From an uncultured Desulfuromonadales bacterium (GTDB lineage Bacteria > Desulfobacterota > Desulfuromonadia > Desulfuromonadales > Geopsychrobacteraceae), in assembly GCA_947259685.1 (NCBI GenBank), contig CAMYNC010000036.1, positions 1 to 26,158 on the forward strand: DNA of 26,158 bases, given 5' to 3'. Every line of letters starts with the position of its first letter. Position 1 is the first letter of the stretch. The position numbers and the translations under genes were made by a program. The notes under the pieces were generated by a model. That model ran no database searches and was not told the DNA's origin. It saw only the letters and a program-made list of their open reading frames with translations. Below, piece after piece: positions 25,488-26,158 of the stretch.

Positions 25488-26158
25488 TCAGAGGTCCTGG
25501 GCCAGACGAAAACCGAGGTATTCGCTGCCTGTATTGATGTTAAACCCGTGACGACTCGCTGAGCGGAGGGTCACCTTGTCACTGCCGTGGGAGCCACCGC
25601 GGATCACAGATCGACCGCAATTACCGTCGTCGGCCTCTCTCCAGGCCGTGCCGTCACTCGGCGGTTTGCCCCCGTAGCTATTATGCCAGCAATCCTGCAC
25701 CAACTCATAGACATTGCCAGCGGTGTCGTGCAGGCCCCACGGGTTGGAGTCGAAGGAGCCCACCGGCGCGGTCTTCTTGGAGTACTGCTGGCTGCCGCAG
25801 ACGGGGCAGTTTGCCCAGACCTGTTCGTTCTGGTTGACATCGTTACCCCACCAGTACGCCGTTTTTGTCCCGGCACGGGCCACGTACTCCCACTCGGCCT
25901 CCGTCGGCAACCGATAAACCTCGCCGGTCGCCAACGAGAGCCAACGAGCATAGTCCAGGGCTTGTTTCCAGGACAGGTTGATCACCGGTCGCCTGCCACG
26001 CCCAAACCCCTTATCATCAGGCAAAGAAACCCCTGTTTTATGCGCGTAGGCGTCATACTCCTCAAAGGTCACCTCGTACTTGCCAATAGCGAATGGCTTG
26101 GAAAATATCACCTCATGGACTGGTTTCTCGTAAGCAGCTGCGCTCCGATCGTCGTCGC
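25488..26158 (-). CDS. FGE/SUMF1-fold (formylglycine-generating enzyme family) protein, 5'-partial
   Basis: The frame is open through the right edge, so the N-terminus lies outside. The visible 223 residues follow the sulfatase-modifying-factor fold. They read EKPVHEVIFSKPFAIGKYEV, then TFEEYDAY, RPVINLSWKQALDYARWLS, YRLPTEAEWEYVARAG and WWGNDVNQNEQVWANCPVCG. The second half has APVGSFDSNPWGLHDTAGNV, VQDCW, VIRGGSHGSDKVTLRSASR and the closing GFRLAQDL. In true formylglycine-generating enzymes two copper-binding cysteines follow RGGS; here that stretch has none. The protein is therefore unlikely to oxidise sulfatase cysteines and may be a binding or other member of the fold. The CPVCG pair could bind metal. 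A GTG at 26111 is not the real start. Confidence 0.85.
   Translation of the reverse strand, partial: DDDRSAAAYEKPVHEVIFSKPFAIGKYEVTFEEYDAYAHKTGVSLPDDKGFGRGRRPVINLSWKQALDYARWLSLATGEVYRLPTEAEWEYVARAGTKTAYWWGNDVNQNEQVWANCPVCGSQQYSKKTAPVGSFDSNPWGLHDTAGNVYELVQDCWHNSYGGKPPSDGTAWREADDGNCGRSVIRGGSHGSDKVTLRSASRHGFNINTGSEYLGFRLAQDL

Noticed and set aside
25488..25640. FGE-fold C-terminus as the variable region of a diversity-generating retroelement
   Set aside because: The RGGS...RSASR...GFR layout is seen in such targets, but no reverse transcriptase or template repeat of this stretch is present in the window, and the downstream 240 bp show no second copy.

Overview
Most of the window (about 2.15–26.2 kb) looks like a chromosomal piece from a Desulfuromonadales-type deltaproteobacterium (Desulfuromonas/Geobacter relatives). 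This rests on gene order, on the flavour of the encoded proteins and on a class B penicillin-binding protein with a C-terminal PASTA domain. No database search was possible, so the taxonomic call is an inference. The first ~2.15 kb looks like a different organism, probably a planctomycete: a DUF4437 cupin fragment, a scrap of a TolC/NodT-family efflux channel and a secreted GH10 xylanase. It is joined directly, inside two genes, to the deltaproteobacterial DNA. The join at ~2140–2165 is best read as a chimeric contig or amplification join.

The core is a long division and cell wall (dcw) operon on the minus strand, from about 20.1 kb down to 3.0 kb. It reads mraZ, rsmH, ftsL, ftsI, murE, murF, mraY, murD, ftsW, murG, murC, ddl, ftsQ, ftsA, ftsZ. 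Genes are packed tightly, several with 4-nt ATGA/GTGA overlaps. A good sigma-70 promoter stands before mraZ, followed by three GTGTCAA direct repeats of exactly 10-bp period, which fit an autoregulatory MraZ operator. ftsZ has an AT-rich 155-bp leader with its own candidate promoters. murB, usually found between murC and ddl in related clusters, is absent. The set covers UDP-MurNAc-tripeptide synthesis (MurC, D, E), D-Ala-D-Ala ligation and addition (Ddl, MurF), lipid I/II formation (MraY, MurG), septal polymerisation and crosslinking (FtsW, FtsI) and the divisome scaffold (FtsL, Q, A, Z).

Downstream of ftsZ, 207 bp hold a run of at least five inverted repeats that ends in a strong intrinsic terminator. 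The terminator's T tract lies only 30 bp before the start of a radical SAM gene, which is itself cut by the chimeric join. This could be an attenuator leader or a structured RNA and is the most interesting unexplained stretch.

Upstream of the dcw operon lies a CNNM/CorC-type CBS-domain membrane protein gene (minus strand, with its own terminator). It is divergent from ligA (NAD-dependent DNA ligase, plus strand). Beyond ligA are a possible 51-codon ORF, a secreted protein of unknown function on the minus strand, an AT-rich spacer with a 10-bp inverted repeat, and the 3' part of an FGE/SUMF1-fold protein that runs off the right edge. No tRNA, rRNA, CRISPR array or intact mobile element was seen.
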